Assembly (NCBI GenBank): GCA_020073205.1
Contig: JAIQFR010000013.1
Location: 1 to 63,703 of the forward strand
Reading direction: 5' to 3'
Source: Terriglobia bacterium
GTDB lineage: Bacteria > Acidobacteriota > Polarisedimenticolia > Polarisedimenticolales > JAIQFR01
Length of the DNA stretch: 63,703 bases
Shown here in pieces: positions 25,513 to 32,245 of this stretch (positions within the stretch are counted from its first letter, which is position 1; every line of letters starts with the position of its first letter). The translations under genes and the position numbers were made by a program. The notes below the pieces were generated by a model, which saw nothing but the letters and a program-made list of their open reading frames with translations, was not told the origin of the DNA and ran no database searches.

Positions 25513-25698
25513 GGTTGTCTAAGGCGGCCCAGAGGCCGCCGGACTGCCCCCCTGTTTGCGACAGTCTGGGGGACAGTCTGTCTTTCTTCGTTCGCGGGAG
25601 ACTGTCGCAGGGAGAGTGTCTTCTTAGACAGCCCCGACAGTCCCTCTCGCGATTGTCGCGGTGCTCCCCGACAATCGCCCCCGACAGTCGCGACAATC
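25513..25698. repeat. cluster of GACARTC heptamers: candidate replication origin
   Basis: Eight exact GACAGTC/GACAATC heptamers within 140 bp, often inside CGACARTCG: direct at 25560, 25572, 25636, 25670, 25683 and 25692; inverted at 25600 and 25651. Three one-mismatch copies lie at 25513, 25614 and 25627. The cluster starts 2 nt from the primase-polymerase stop codon and fills most of the 321-nt gap before the terminase operon. SaPI origins are iterons placed directly 3' of their rep/primase gene, so an origin bound by the element's replication protein is the leading idea. A packaging site or operator array is also possible. Confidence 0.7.
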
Positions 25699-25700
25699 TC

Positions 25701-27758
25701 CTAGTCGTCACGGTCGTCTTCCTCGCTGAGCTGCACCCACTTCCCCGACTTGCCGGAGCCGGGCACGGCGGGGAGCACGCGGAGCCGGCGGAGCCCCTCG
25801 AGGCCGTTCAAGGCGGGGTAGTACACCCGGGTCCGGTCGTATCCCTTGCCCTTGCAGTGTTCGGTTAGGGTCGGCTGGTAGATCCGCCCTTCGGGTTGGA
25901 GTCGGAGTGTGTGGAGGATCTCCTGCTCGCACGCGGCGCGCTTGCCCACCGCCGCGGCCAGGGAACCGCTCTCGCTCGAGGTGGCGCGGACCGTCGTGGC
26001 GTTCGGGCCCACATCCTCCACGGTGACGGTACAGAGGCCGTCGAGGCCACCACCTTCCCGGGAGAACCGCTCCCCGAGGGTCGCGGTCACGATGCGGCCG
26101 TGCTCGGTTTTCGTCTCGGAGACTTTCTCGAGGTAGAACGCCCGATCGGCGACGGCGAGAATGTCTCCGCCTCCGCGCGGGCGGGTCTTCGCGTCAGGGG
26201 CCGCGTTCTGCGACGGGAGCGGCGGGTGCGCGGTCATCATGACGGCCAGGTCGTAACTCTGCTTAAAGGGTGCGATCGCGGCGTTGTAGAACCGGCGCCT
26301 GGCCGCGTTGTCGTTCTCGCTGGTGATACCGCTAGTGAATGCGGCGAAGCTGTCGAAGATCGCCACGTCGGGCCGGAACGCCTCGAGGGCCACGCGGAGA
26401 GCCTCGATTCCTTCGTCCGACGTGAGCCCCATGCCTTGCTGTGGCCGAAGATTGATCCGTTCCGCGACGGCGCGGAGGTCGTTGTCAGTGAGGCCAAGGC
26501 CGAGGGTGATCCGTTGCAACCGGCGTTGAATCTTCCGGAGCCCCATCTCTTCGTCGGCGAGGAGGACCCGGAGCGGGCGCTCGACGGCGAAGAGCCCGAG
26601 AACCGGCCGGCCTAGCGCCAGGTCGACGGCCGCCGCGAGTGTTACCCAAGTTTTCGTCTCCTTCGGCGGTGCGGTGAGGAGCGCCAGTTCTTGCCGCGCT
26701 AGAAACCGATCGGCCAAGAACGGGACCGGCGCGGGCTCTGCGATGAGCAGCTCGTACACGTCCGCGCTCCGCCAGATGGCGGCCTCGGCGACACGCCGGG
26801 AGGTCGGCTCTGCCGGTGGCGCTTGCCGGGTTGCCCCGTCGCGCTCTGGCGCGTCTACCCATTCGGGCGGGGTGGACGAGTCGCGCGCGTCTGTATCCAC
26901 CTCGACGGCCGCGGGGGCGGGTGTGCCTTGTCGCGTCGGCTCGGGGCGCCTCGGCTCCGCGATCCCTGACTTGAGGCCGGAGGCGATCGTCCCTCGGACG
27001 CTCCGCTCCCCGTCGTCGGACACGAGTCCGGAGGCGCACGCCGCGTCGAGGAGCGCATCCTCCACGGTCACGCGCTCGAGGATCCCGCCTCCCACGAGCG
27101 TCCCGAGATTGAACGCCGCGCGGTTCAAGGTGTCATTTCGGGTGCCGGCGGGCGCCTCGCGGACGGCCCGACATTCCGCCTCGAGAGCCGAACGGCCGTA
27201 AGCATCGGGGACGGCCACCGCCACGGACGCCTTTGCGGGAGTCTGGTGTCCGTTCCCGTTCCCGCCGCGGAGTTTCGTAAGCCAATCCGCTGGGAACGGC
27301 GCGAGCTGCACGTCATCCGGCGAGAGACCGTCCGCCCATCGGTAGATGCGGCCCGTCTCCGGGTGGACGCTCCCTACAAATACGACTTGTCCACGGTCCC
27401 CGCGAGTATCGACGTGGGGGGCGAGCCGCCCGGCCGTGTTCCCGATGGGCTCGGGGGGCGCCGCGAAATAGTACTGTTTGCCGCCTCCGCCAGTCTCCAC
27501 GGTCGGGGTCCGAGGTACGCTATCGAGACGGCCGCCCTTGTGCCTATCCTCGTCTACCACCACCACACCCGACACGCTCCCGCACCGAAGGCCGATGTTC
27601 CCGGCTCGCGCCCACTGGCGGATTTGCTCCGCATCGGGCTTGGGTAGATCGGGCCATCCGGGAAGCGTTGGGACCTTGCCGTTGACCGGGGTGAAAGCCC
27701 ATCCCCGGGCCGCGCCCTTCACCGCTTCGGCTTCGCGGATCGCCGCGGCCTGGTCCAC
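25701..27758 (-). CDS. primase-polymerase fused to RepA-like ATPase
   Basis: Element replication protein, 685 aa from GTG 27758. N-terminal prim-pol domain (about 15-160): NIGLRCGSVSGVVVVDED with the metal-binding acidic triad near 69-71, VETGGGGKQYYF near 87-98, DTRGDRGQVVFVGSVHPETG near 117-136. A PriCT-like helical segment lies near 230-270. C-terminal AAA_25/RepA-like ATPase: APPKETKT near 363-370, then VAIFDSFAAF and MMTAHPPL. The P-loop lacks the usual second glycine, as in some members of this family. Primase plus hexameric helicase in one chain is typical of satellite and plasmid replicators. Confidence 0.85.
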   Translation of the reverse strand: MDQAAAIREAEAVKGAARGWAFTPVNGKVPTLPGWPDLPKPDAEQIRQWARAGNIGLRCGSVSGVVVVDEDRHKGGRLDSVPRTPTVETGGGGKQYYFAAPPEPIGNTAGRLAPHVDTRGDRGQVVFVGSVHPETGRIYRWADGLSPDDVQLAPFPADWLTKLRGGNGNGHQTPAKASVAVAVPDAYGRSALEAECRAVREAPAGTRNDTLNRAAFNLGTLVGGGILERVTVEDALLDAACASGLVSDDGERSVRGTIASGLKSGIAEPRRPEPTRQGTPAPAAVEVDTDARDSSTPPEWVDAPERDGATRQAPPAEPTSRRVAEAAIWRSADVYELLIAEPAPVPFLADRFLARQELALLTAPPKETKTWVTLAAAVDLALGRPVLGLFAVERPLRVLLADEEMGLRKIQRRLQRITLGLGLTDNDLRAVAERINLRPQQGMGLTSDEGIEALRVALEAFRPDVAIFDSFAAFTSGITSENDNAARRRFYNAAIAPFKQSYDLAVMMTAHPPLPSQNAAPDAKTRPRGGGDILAVADRAFYLEKVSETKTEHGRIVTATLGERFSREGGGLDGLCTVTVEDVGPNATTVRATSSESGSLAAAVGKRAACEQEILHTLRLQPEGRIYQPTLTEHCKGKGYDRTRVYYPALNGLEGLRRLRVLPAVPGSGKSGKWVQLSEEDDRDD

Positions 27759-27759
27759 G

Positions 27760-28071
27760 TCAGAGCCTCGCCATGAATTGAGCGGATCGCTTCGCCCGCT
27801 CAAGGTCGGCGCCGATGTTGGCCGCGAGGAACAGCGGAAACCGTTCCAGCTCGTCCCACCCGTGCGTCTCGCGCGGAGCGGCGGTCTCGGCACAAGGTCC
27901 CTTGTGAAGAAAGAGGGGCGCCGTCGAGTCGCCGGCTCGCGCTTCGTCCCACGGCCAGGCGAACATGGCCCGGCCGGCGTCGGTGATCTCCTGGCCGCAA
28001 TGGTCACAGAAAACCCGCGGCGCGTAGACGGTCCGGCCGTCGTCTTCTGTCGGAACGATGCGGATACTCAT
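27760..28071 (-). CDS. small zinc-knuckle-like protein
   Basis: 103 aa from ATG 28071, which overlaps the preceding stop (ATGA). CDHCGQEITDAG near 22-33 and HKGPC near 56-60 could together bind one zinc. A WPWDEA segment lies between them. No named family. Its stop is next to the primase-polymerase start, so it belongs to the replication/regulation operon. Confidence 0.65.
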   Translation of the reverse strand: MSIRIVPTEDDGRTVYAPRVFCDHCGQEITDAGRAMFAWPWDEARAGDSTAPLFLHKGPCAETAAPRETHGWDELERFPLFLAANIGADLERAKRSAQFMARL

Positions 28072-28331
28072 GCAGCCCCCGTTTTCCGCTCCCGCGCCGG
28101 AACCCGGTTCCGTTCGATCATCTCTGAGAGAGCTGCGGCCGGAATGAGCACGAGACCGCGCCTCCGCCGACGGACGCCGTTCCGTGTTTCGAGGATTTCC
28201 GCTCCTCCGAGCCGCACCGCCTCGAGGACGCCGCGGCGGATCAGATCGTGGAGCGTCGACAGCGGAACGCCCAACATTTCCGCGGCCTCTCGCGTCCTGT
28301 AGGTCAGGCGCTCGCCTGCCGGCGCGTTCAC
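28068..28331 (-). CDS. MerR/excisionase-like helix-turn-helix protein
   Basis: 87 aa. LTYRTREAAEMLGVPLSTLHDLIRRGVLEAVRLG near 9-42 is an HTH_17-type DNA-binding domain as in excisionases and replication activators. A basic RRRRR patch and a LIPAAALSEMIE helix follow. GTG start overlaps the XRE gene stop (GTGA). In satellites such a gene may act as excisionase or activate the replication operon; which one is not decidable here. Confidence 0.75.
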   Translation of the reverse strand: MNAPAGERLTYRTREAAEMLGVPLSTLHDLIRRGVLEAVRLGGAEILETRNGVRRRRRGLVLIPAAALSEMIERNRVPARERKTGAA

Positions 28332-28543
28332 AGCCGCGGCTCCTCAACGGTTAGGACCTCGAGGACCCGCGCGAGCAGGTCCGGGCCAGGCCGGGCGAGG
28401 CCGCGCTCGACGCGGGAGAGGTGCGACGGCGAGCAATCGGCGCGGAGCGCCAGCTCGTGAACCGAGAGGCCGAGAATTCGCCGGGCCCGCCGGATCACTC
28501 TGGCGGGGCCGTCAACAACCTCAAGAACATTTGTGTCCGCCAT
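28328..28543 (-). CDS. XRE-family repressor of the element
   Basis: 71 aa, almost entirely one helix-turn-helix: RARRILGLSVHELALRADCSPSHLSRVERGLARPG near 19-53, matching the Cro/C1-type fold. The short length leaves little room for a sensor domain. First gene of the regulation/replication operon. Promoter spacing places the transcription start at or within two bases of the ATG, so the mRNA is probably leaderless. It likely controls its own operon through the overlapping inverted repeat. Confidence 0.8.
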   Translation of the reverse strand: MADTNVLEVVDGPARVIRRARRILGLSVHELALRADCSPSHLSRVERGLARPGPDLLARVLEVLTVEEPRL

Positions 28544-28550
28544 GGCCCAG

Positions 28551-28588
28551 GTTATAGGGCCTCCCGCCGCGGCATGTCACGGATGACA
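28551..28588 (-). promoter_or_regulatory. leaderless promoter with overlapping operator of the XRE gene
   Basis: Read on the minus strand: -35 GTGACA (complement of 28575-28580), 18-nt spacer, -10 TATAAC (complement of 28551-28556), then the ATG 7 nt on. A perfect inverted repeat TGTCA-N4-TGACA (28575-28588) covers the -35. Repressor occupation there would block RNA polymerase, so autorepression is expected. Confidence 0.65.
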
Positions 28589-28609
28589 AGGGGGTACGAA
28601 ACCGGCAGG

Positions 28610-29422
28610 TCAGGACAGGCCGATGCTCCACGGGTCGAGAGAGCCGTCAGTACGGTAGGCAAAGACGACGCGGCGCTTGAGCGTCTCGACGCTGCATCGG
28701 AGGATCTTCGCGGCGAGCTCGAGCACGAGGGTCTCCGGCTTCTCGTGCCGGGGTCCCCAGCGCCGCCCGCGTTGCGACCGGAGAGCGAGTTGCCGCTTCA
28801 CGAGGCCTTGAATATTCGCGGGGGCGCGGTCGAGGGACGGGCAGCCTCGGTGCAGCGTCCAGAACAGGGAGTGCAGTTGCCCTCGACGCTCCGCCGGATC
28901 CTCTTTCGCCTGCGCCATGCAGTAAGCCTTCCAGCAGGGCACACTCAGCCCTTCCCATCTTCGGGACTCTCCCTTGACCGGAAGCATCGGAGCCGCGAGC
29001 GCGAAGAGGAACTCGAGGACCACCGGCCCGACTCTCTCCCGCGAGACTAGCGTTTTGCCTTCGACGGGCCCCGCGGTGCCGAGCGGACCGTGTGAGAAGT
29101 GCCCGCTGTTCTCGACGTGTCGCCGGAGTCGGTCCACTTTCTCCGCCAGCGCGGGGACCGGCTTCCTTTGCTCAAAGCAACGCTCGGGCTCGTAAGGCGT
29201 CCGCCGACCTTCACGCCAACGGAACCAAGCGACGCTTGATCGGGAATAGCGGCGCCACTCATCTCCCTTCGGGGTCTCGCCGGTCGCGACGATAACGAGC
29301 ACGTCCCCGAGCCCGCGGACGCCGTGGGGGCGCTGATACCTGCACTCGTGGAACGTGATGCAGTCCGCGCTCCGCTCCTGGTGGAGCACCGTCAAGACGG
29401 ACCGCGCTGACCTATGAGCCAT
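28610..29422 (-). CDS. hypothetical protein, accessory region of the element
   Basis: 270 aa, basic and soluble, with no domain I recognise. The C-terminus (LVLELAAKILRCSVETLKRRVVF region, about 230-252) could form a helix-turn-helix; the middle has GRLHSLFW-like helical text and scattered cysteines without zinc-site spacing. GGGAGG lies just before the ATG. Upstream of the XRE gene, reading the same way. Could be a regulator or an anti-phage accessory gene. Confidence 0.55.
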   Translation of the reverse strand: MAHRSARSVLTVLHQERSADCITFHECRYQRPHGVRGLGDVLVIVATGETPKGDEWRRYSRSSVAWFRWREGRRTPYEPERCFEQRKPVPALAEKVDRLRRHVENSGHFSHGPLGTAGPVEGKTLVSRERVGPVVLEFLFALAAPMLPVKGESRRWEGLSVPCWKAYCMAQAKEDPAERRGQLHSLFWTLHRGCPSLDRAPANIQGLVKRQLALRSQRGRRWGPRHEKPETLVLELAAKILRCSVETLKRRVVFAYRTDGSLDPWSIGLS

Positions 29423-29455
29423 CCTGCCTCCCGCCCGAGCGCGCCGGGATGGAAC

Positions 29456-29860
29456 CTAGAAACGTCTGAAGGGGTCAGGATCTTCTTTTACGCCGCGCCG
29501 AGGTATCACAGGCGGGGCGGGCCGAAGAGTGAAGTATTTGCCGCACGACCTACAGTCGTACTGCACATTGGGCGTGGTTTCCGTGAGATGGACAAGTAGC
29601 CCGCGCGAGTCCCAGCACGGGGGACAAAATGGGCCCTTGTCCGCCTGGCCGTCGCGCCAGTAGACGTTCTCGCGGAACGTGAGCTCGTCCCGGATCCGCA
29701 GTTTCTCGCGCAACTCCCGGTTCTCCTGCTCGAGTTGGGCATTTCGCTGTGCGATCTCGAGGGCTGCGACCTGGAGATCGAGGAGCTTCTGTTTGTCCTC
29801 AATCGACGCGAGCCCCTTGGCAAGCTGACCGGCATCCTTGAGGGCGTCTAGGACTCCCAT
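29456..29860 (-). CDS. coiled-coil protein with C-terminal zinc ribbon
   Basis: 134 aa. Residues about 20-60 form a coiled coil (LEIAQRNAQLEQENRELREK); then CPPCWD near 79-84 and CRSCGKYF near 102-109 give a four-cysteine zinc ribbon. Similar short coiled-coil/zinc-ribbon proteins are common in bacterial accessory DNA; no role is established. About 28 nt after the membrane-protein gene's stop, suggesting a two-gene unit. Confidence 0.7.
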   Translation of the reverse strand: MGVLDALKDAGQLAKGLASIEDKQKLLDLQVAALEIAQRNAQLEQENRELREKLRIRDELTFRENVYWRDGQADKGPFCPPCWDSRGLLVHLTETTPNVQYDCRSCGKYFTLRPAPPVIPRRGVKEDPDPFRRF

Positions 29861-29887
29861 TCAAACCTCCTGGGTTGGCGCCGTTCG

Positions 29888-30919
29888 CTACTTCCTCGAA
29901 CTCAGCGCGCTCAGGATTCTTCCGATCGTGTCGCCGGAAAGGGCTGGGGAACCAGTGTCGTCGTGTTCGTGTCGGATCAGGCCCGAGTCGCCGAAGTCGA
30001 CGATGGCCTCCGCGAGTTTTGCGAGGATCAGATCCCTTTGCTGCGGATCCACTGCGGAGTTCACAAAGCTCTCCACGCTATTGGCGACTCGAACGCGGTG
30101 CTTATTCTTCTCGCTCATGTGAATGTGTGCCCGGAGCATTCGAAGACAGAACGTGGAAAAGCCCGCCGCCGCGCTCAACACGATCATACGAAGGAGCGTG
30201 TGATAGAGCGCGACGGGCCACGCTTCGCCTTTGGGCAGTGGCCACAGCATGAATGCGAGTGGGACCACAACCAAGAGGCCGAGTGCCCCGAGCGTCCACC
30301 TGGCCCACAGCTTGATCTTCCCGGAAAGGTCGACGGTGGCGGAGGTGAACTGCTCCTGCGCCTCCTTCAGCGAGATTTTCGCGGCGGTCCGCCGCGCGCG
30401 CTGCTCGATTTGATCCGCGAGCTCCTTGGCGCCGGCTACGGCCTTCTCTGCTTCTTCCTTCACTGCCGCGAGCGTCGCAGCAGATTCGCGCTTGAGTTCG
30501 GTGACCGTCTTCTCGTACTCGCGTCGGATGCCTTCGTCCTCTAGGAATCCCCGCTCGACGATCGCTGCGGTAACGAAGCCCGGCATGTGGACCTTCGTGT
30601 CTTCGAGTTGCCGGGCGAACTCGGTAAGGAAGACCTGCCGCTGGGAGAGATACTCAACGTTCGGCCTTGCCGCCTGGGTCGCGAGCAGGGTCCGTATCCC
30701 CTCGAGGACGCCCCGCATACCTTCGACCAGGCTGTCGTGAACTTGCTGCGCGTACGTCACGACGAAGTGCTTTACCTGGTCGAGTTGCTCGAGGCCCGGA
30801 CCTATCGCCTTCTCGATCGACTCTTCTCCGAGGTTTCGCCGGAGAAGTTTCTCGCGATCCACATCGTCGAGCTGCTTGATTATGGCCGTGAGTCGATCGA
30901 GAGCCTGTTGCGTCGCCAT
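29888..30919 (-). CDS. coiled-coil protein with two transmembrane helices
   Basis: 343 aa. Helical, coiled-coil-rich N-terminal 200 residues (with LKRESAATLAAVKEEAEKAV near 140-160), two membrane helices near 203-224 and 236-258, and a conserved-looking cytoplasmic C-terminus (KNKHRVRVANSVESF and DLILAKLAEAIVDFGDSGLI). The architecture of a sensor coil plus two helices is shared by several membrane-acting defence effectors, but no named family is recognised. Base composition is lower in G+C than the host. The last gene before attR, a usual place for cargo. Confidence 0.65.
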   Translation of the reverse strand: MATQQALDRLTAIIKQLDDVDREKLLRRNLGEESIEKAIGPGLEQLDQVKHFVVTYAQQVHDSLVEGMRGVLEGIRTLLATQAARPNVEYLSQRQVFLTEFARQLEDTKVHMPGFVTAAIVERGFLEDEGIRREYEKTVTELKRESAATLAAVKEEAEKAVAGAKELADQIEQRARRTAAKISLKEAQEQFTSATVDLSGKIKLWARWTLGALGLLVVVPLAFMLWPLPKGEAWPVALYHTLLRMIVLSAAAGFSTFCLRMLRAHIHMSEKNKHRVRVANSVESFVNSAVDPQQRDLILAKLAEAIVDFGDSGLIRHEHDDTGSPALSGDTIGRILSALSSRK

Positions 30920-31000
30920 GCCTGCCCCCGGTCGCGGGTTGTCGTGCGTTCCGAGTAGGGACCGAGCAGGGACCCCGCTAAGGCAATTCTAGCGTATTAG

Positions 31001-31043
31001 TCGGATATCTCGGATAAGGAAACCGCGCCGTTTCGCGAAAACG
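31001..31043. repeat. direct and palindromic repeats next to attR
   Basis: TCGGATA at 31001-31007 and again at 31010-31016, in an unusually A+T-rich patch; then the palindrome TTTCGCGAAA at 31031-31040. All lie within 70 nt of the attR core, where integrase arm sites or excisionase sites are expected. Role inferred from position only. Confidence 0.4.
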
Positions 31044-31069
31044 TCGGAACGACAAGCTCTGGGACCCGT

Positions 31070-31115
31070 CTGAAAATCCCTGCGTCGGCGGTTCAATTCC
31101 GTCCCGAGCCACCAA
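31070..31115 (+). repeat. attR core, 46-bp direct repeat
   Basis: Second perfect copy of the attL repeat: the displaced 3' half of the original tRNA-Phe gene, anticodon loop through CCA. No 5' half precedes it, so it is not a functional tRNA. Confidence 0.95.
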
Positions 31116-31171
31116 TCCCGAATCGCGCCACGGATGGTCGCAGTCGCCGGCTCGAGGTCCCGCTGCGAGGA

Positions 31172-31333
31172 TTACCCCGTCGGCCCCGACGGCCGAATCG
31201 TGTCCTGCGTCGCCTCACCCCGCGAGCGCCAGATGCCGTAAGCCAGGACCACGACGGCCCAGATCGCGATGAAGGTCCAGGCATGAGGGGTGGCGACGAT
31301 CCAGCCCGTCGCTTGTGTGACGCCTTGCTCCAT
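31172..31333 (-). CDS. 53-aa single-helix membrane protein
   Basis: ATG 31333 with GGAGGATCACGG upstream; TAA at 31172-31174. The product is MEQGVTQATG, then a hydrophobic helix (about 11-34, WIVATPHAWTFIAIWAVVVL), then a charged tail. It lies on the host side of attR, 42 nt beyond the aminotransferase stop on the same strand, so probably the last gene of the lexA operon. Role unknown. Confidence 0.65.
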   Translation of the reverse strand: MEQGVTQATGWIVATPHAWTFIAIWAVVVLAYGIWRSRGEATQDTIRPSGPTG

Positions 31334-31375
31334 CCCGTGATCCTCCCTCTGACGCGAGTCCGCGGCGACGTTCTA

Positions 31376-32245
31376 TCACGTACGCCGGCGCGCCGCCTCC
31401 GCCGTGTCGATCCCGCGGAGCCTGCGGACCTCCTCCGCGATCGCGGCCGTAACCGGGCCAGGCCGCCCGCGACCCACTGGCTTCCCCTCGAATTCCACCA
31501 GGGGCCGGACGCCCCGGGTGCTCGACGTCAGGAACGCCTCGTCCGCCCGAAGCAGCCGGGGAACGCGCACCTTCCCCTCGTGGATCGGGAGACCGAGGCC
31601 GCGGGCGGCGTCGATCGCGAGCCCGCGGACGATCCCCGGCAGGATCCCGTCGCGCTCCGCCGGCGTGAAGATCGCGCGCGATCTCACCACGAACAGGTTG
31701 CTCGAGCATCCTTCCGCGAGATGGCCTCGCGTGTTGAGCCAGAGCCCTTCCTCGGCGCCCCGCCGCTCGGCTTCCTCGAGGCCCAGCACGTTCGCCGCGT
31801 AGTTCAGGCTCTTGAGCCCGGTGAGAACGTCGGCGGGACTGCGCCGCCAGGGGAGCAGGACCGCACGCACGCTCCTCCCCTCCTCGGACGGATCCATCCT
31901 TCCCGCGAACACCGCGCATCGGCCCGACCGGCTCGCGATCACCCGAAGCCAGCCGCAGCCTCCCTCGACGCCGGCCGCGGCCCCTGCGATGGCCGACTCC
32001 AGCTCGGCTCTCGCCGGCAGGGGGACGCCGAGGCGCGCCGCGCACGCGAACAGGCGGTCGACGTGCGCGCTCTGCTCGAGCGCGCGCCCCGCGCGCAGGG
32101 CCAGCGACTCGAAGACTCCCAGGCCGAACTGTATGGCCGGATCGGTGACGAGGATCGCGGCCTCCCGCGGCTCGACGAGGCGCCCGTCGAGCCAGACGGA
32201 TCCGCTAGGGTCCTGGAACCTGAGACGGGAGTTTTCGAGGCTCAC
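31376..32245 (-). CDS. class IV PLP aminotransferase (DAAT/BCAT/ADC-lyase type)
   Basis: 289 aa, fold-type IV PLP enzyme. The PLP lysine lies in LTGLKSLNYAANVL, the cofactor-loop Glu in GHLAEGCSSNLFVV, and an early VWLDG..V.P.EA strand matches the family start. Members make D-amino acids, branched-chain amino acids or p-aminobenzoate; the short 289-aa form favours D-amino-acid transaminase or aminodeoxychorismate lyase, but substrate cannot be fixed by eye. GTG 32245 overlaps the lexA stop (GTGA), an odd pairing that couples it to an SOS-type regulator. Confidence 0.85.
   Translation of the reverse strand: MSLENSRLRFQDPSGSVWLDGRLVEPREAAILVTDPAIQFGLGVFESLALRAGRALEQSAHVDRLFACAARLGVPLPARAELESAIAGAAAGVEGGCGWLRVIASRSGRCAVFAGRMDPSEEGRSVRAVLLPWRRSPADVLTGLKSLNYAANVLGLEEAERRGAEEGLWLNTRGHLAEGCSSNLFVVRSRAIFTPAERDGILPGIVRGLAIDAARGLGLPIHEGKVRVPRLLRADEAFLTSSTRGVRPLVEFEGKPVGRGRPGPVTAAIAEEVRRLRGIDTAEAARRRT

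Larger units (their letters stand above)
16172..31115. mobile_element. integrated satellite-like element in tRNA-Phe, 14.9 kb
   Basis: Bounded by a perfect 46-bp direct repeat (16172-16217 and 31070-31115) that covers the tRNA-Phe 3' half from the anticodon loop through CCA. Contents from left to right: integrase, second tyrosine recombinase, two small plus-strand membrane proteins, sigma factor, short unknown genes, large terminase with an upstream overlapping gene chain, heptamer cluster, primase-polymerase/ATPase, HTH and XRE regulators, accessory genes. No portal, capsid, protease, tail or lysis gene is recognisable. Size, site choice, replication plus packaging modules and absence of virion genes resemble phage satellites (PICIs/SaPIs). 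Carrying a complete large terminase without capsid genes is unlike the classical ones. A decayed prophage is the main alternative, but no broken genes are seen. Confidence 0.85.

Noticed and set aside
25513-25698. CRISPR array
   Set aside because: The repeated unit is only seven bases, occurs in both orientations with irregular spacing, and no cas gene is near.
16172-31115. Complete inducible prophage
   Set aside because: Terminase and replication genes are present, but no portal, head, tail or lysis gene can be recognised in 14.9 kb, so it cannot make virions alone.
31070-31115. Second tRNA-Phe gene
   Set aside because: Only the 3' half is present; no acceptor 5' strand or D arm precedes it.
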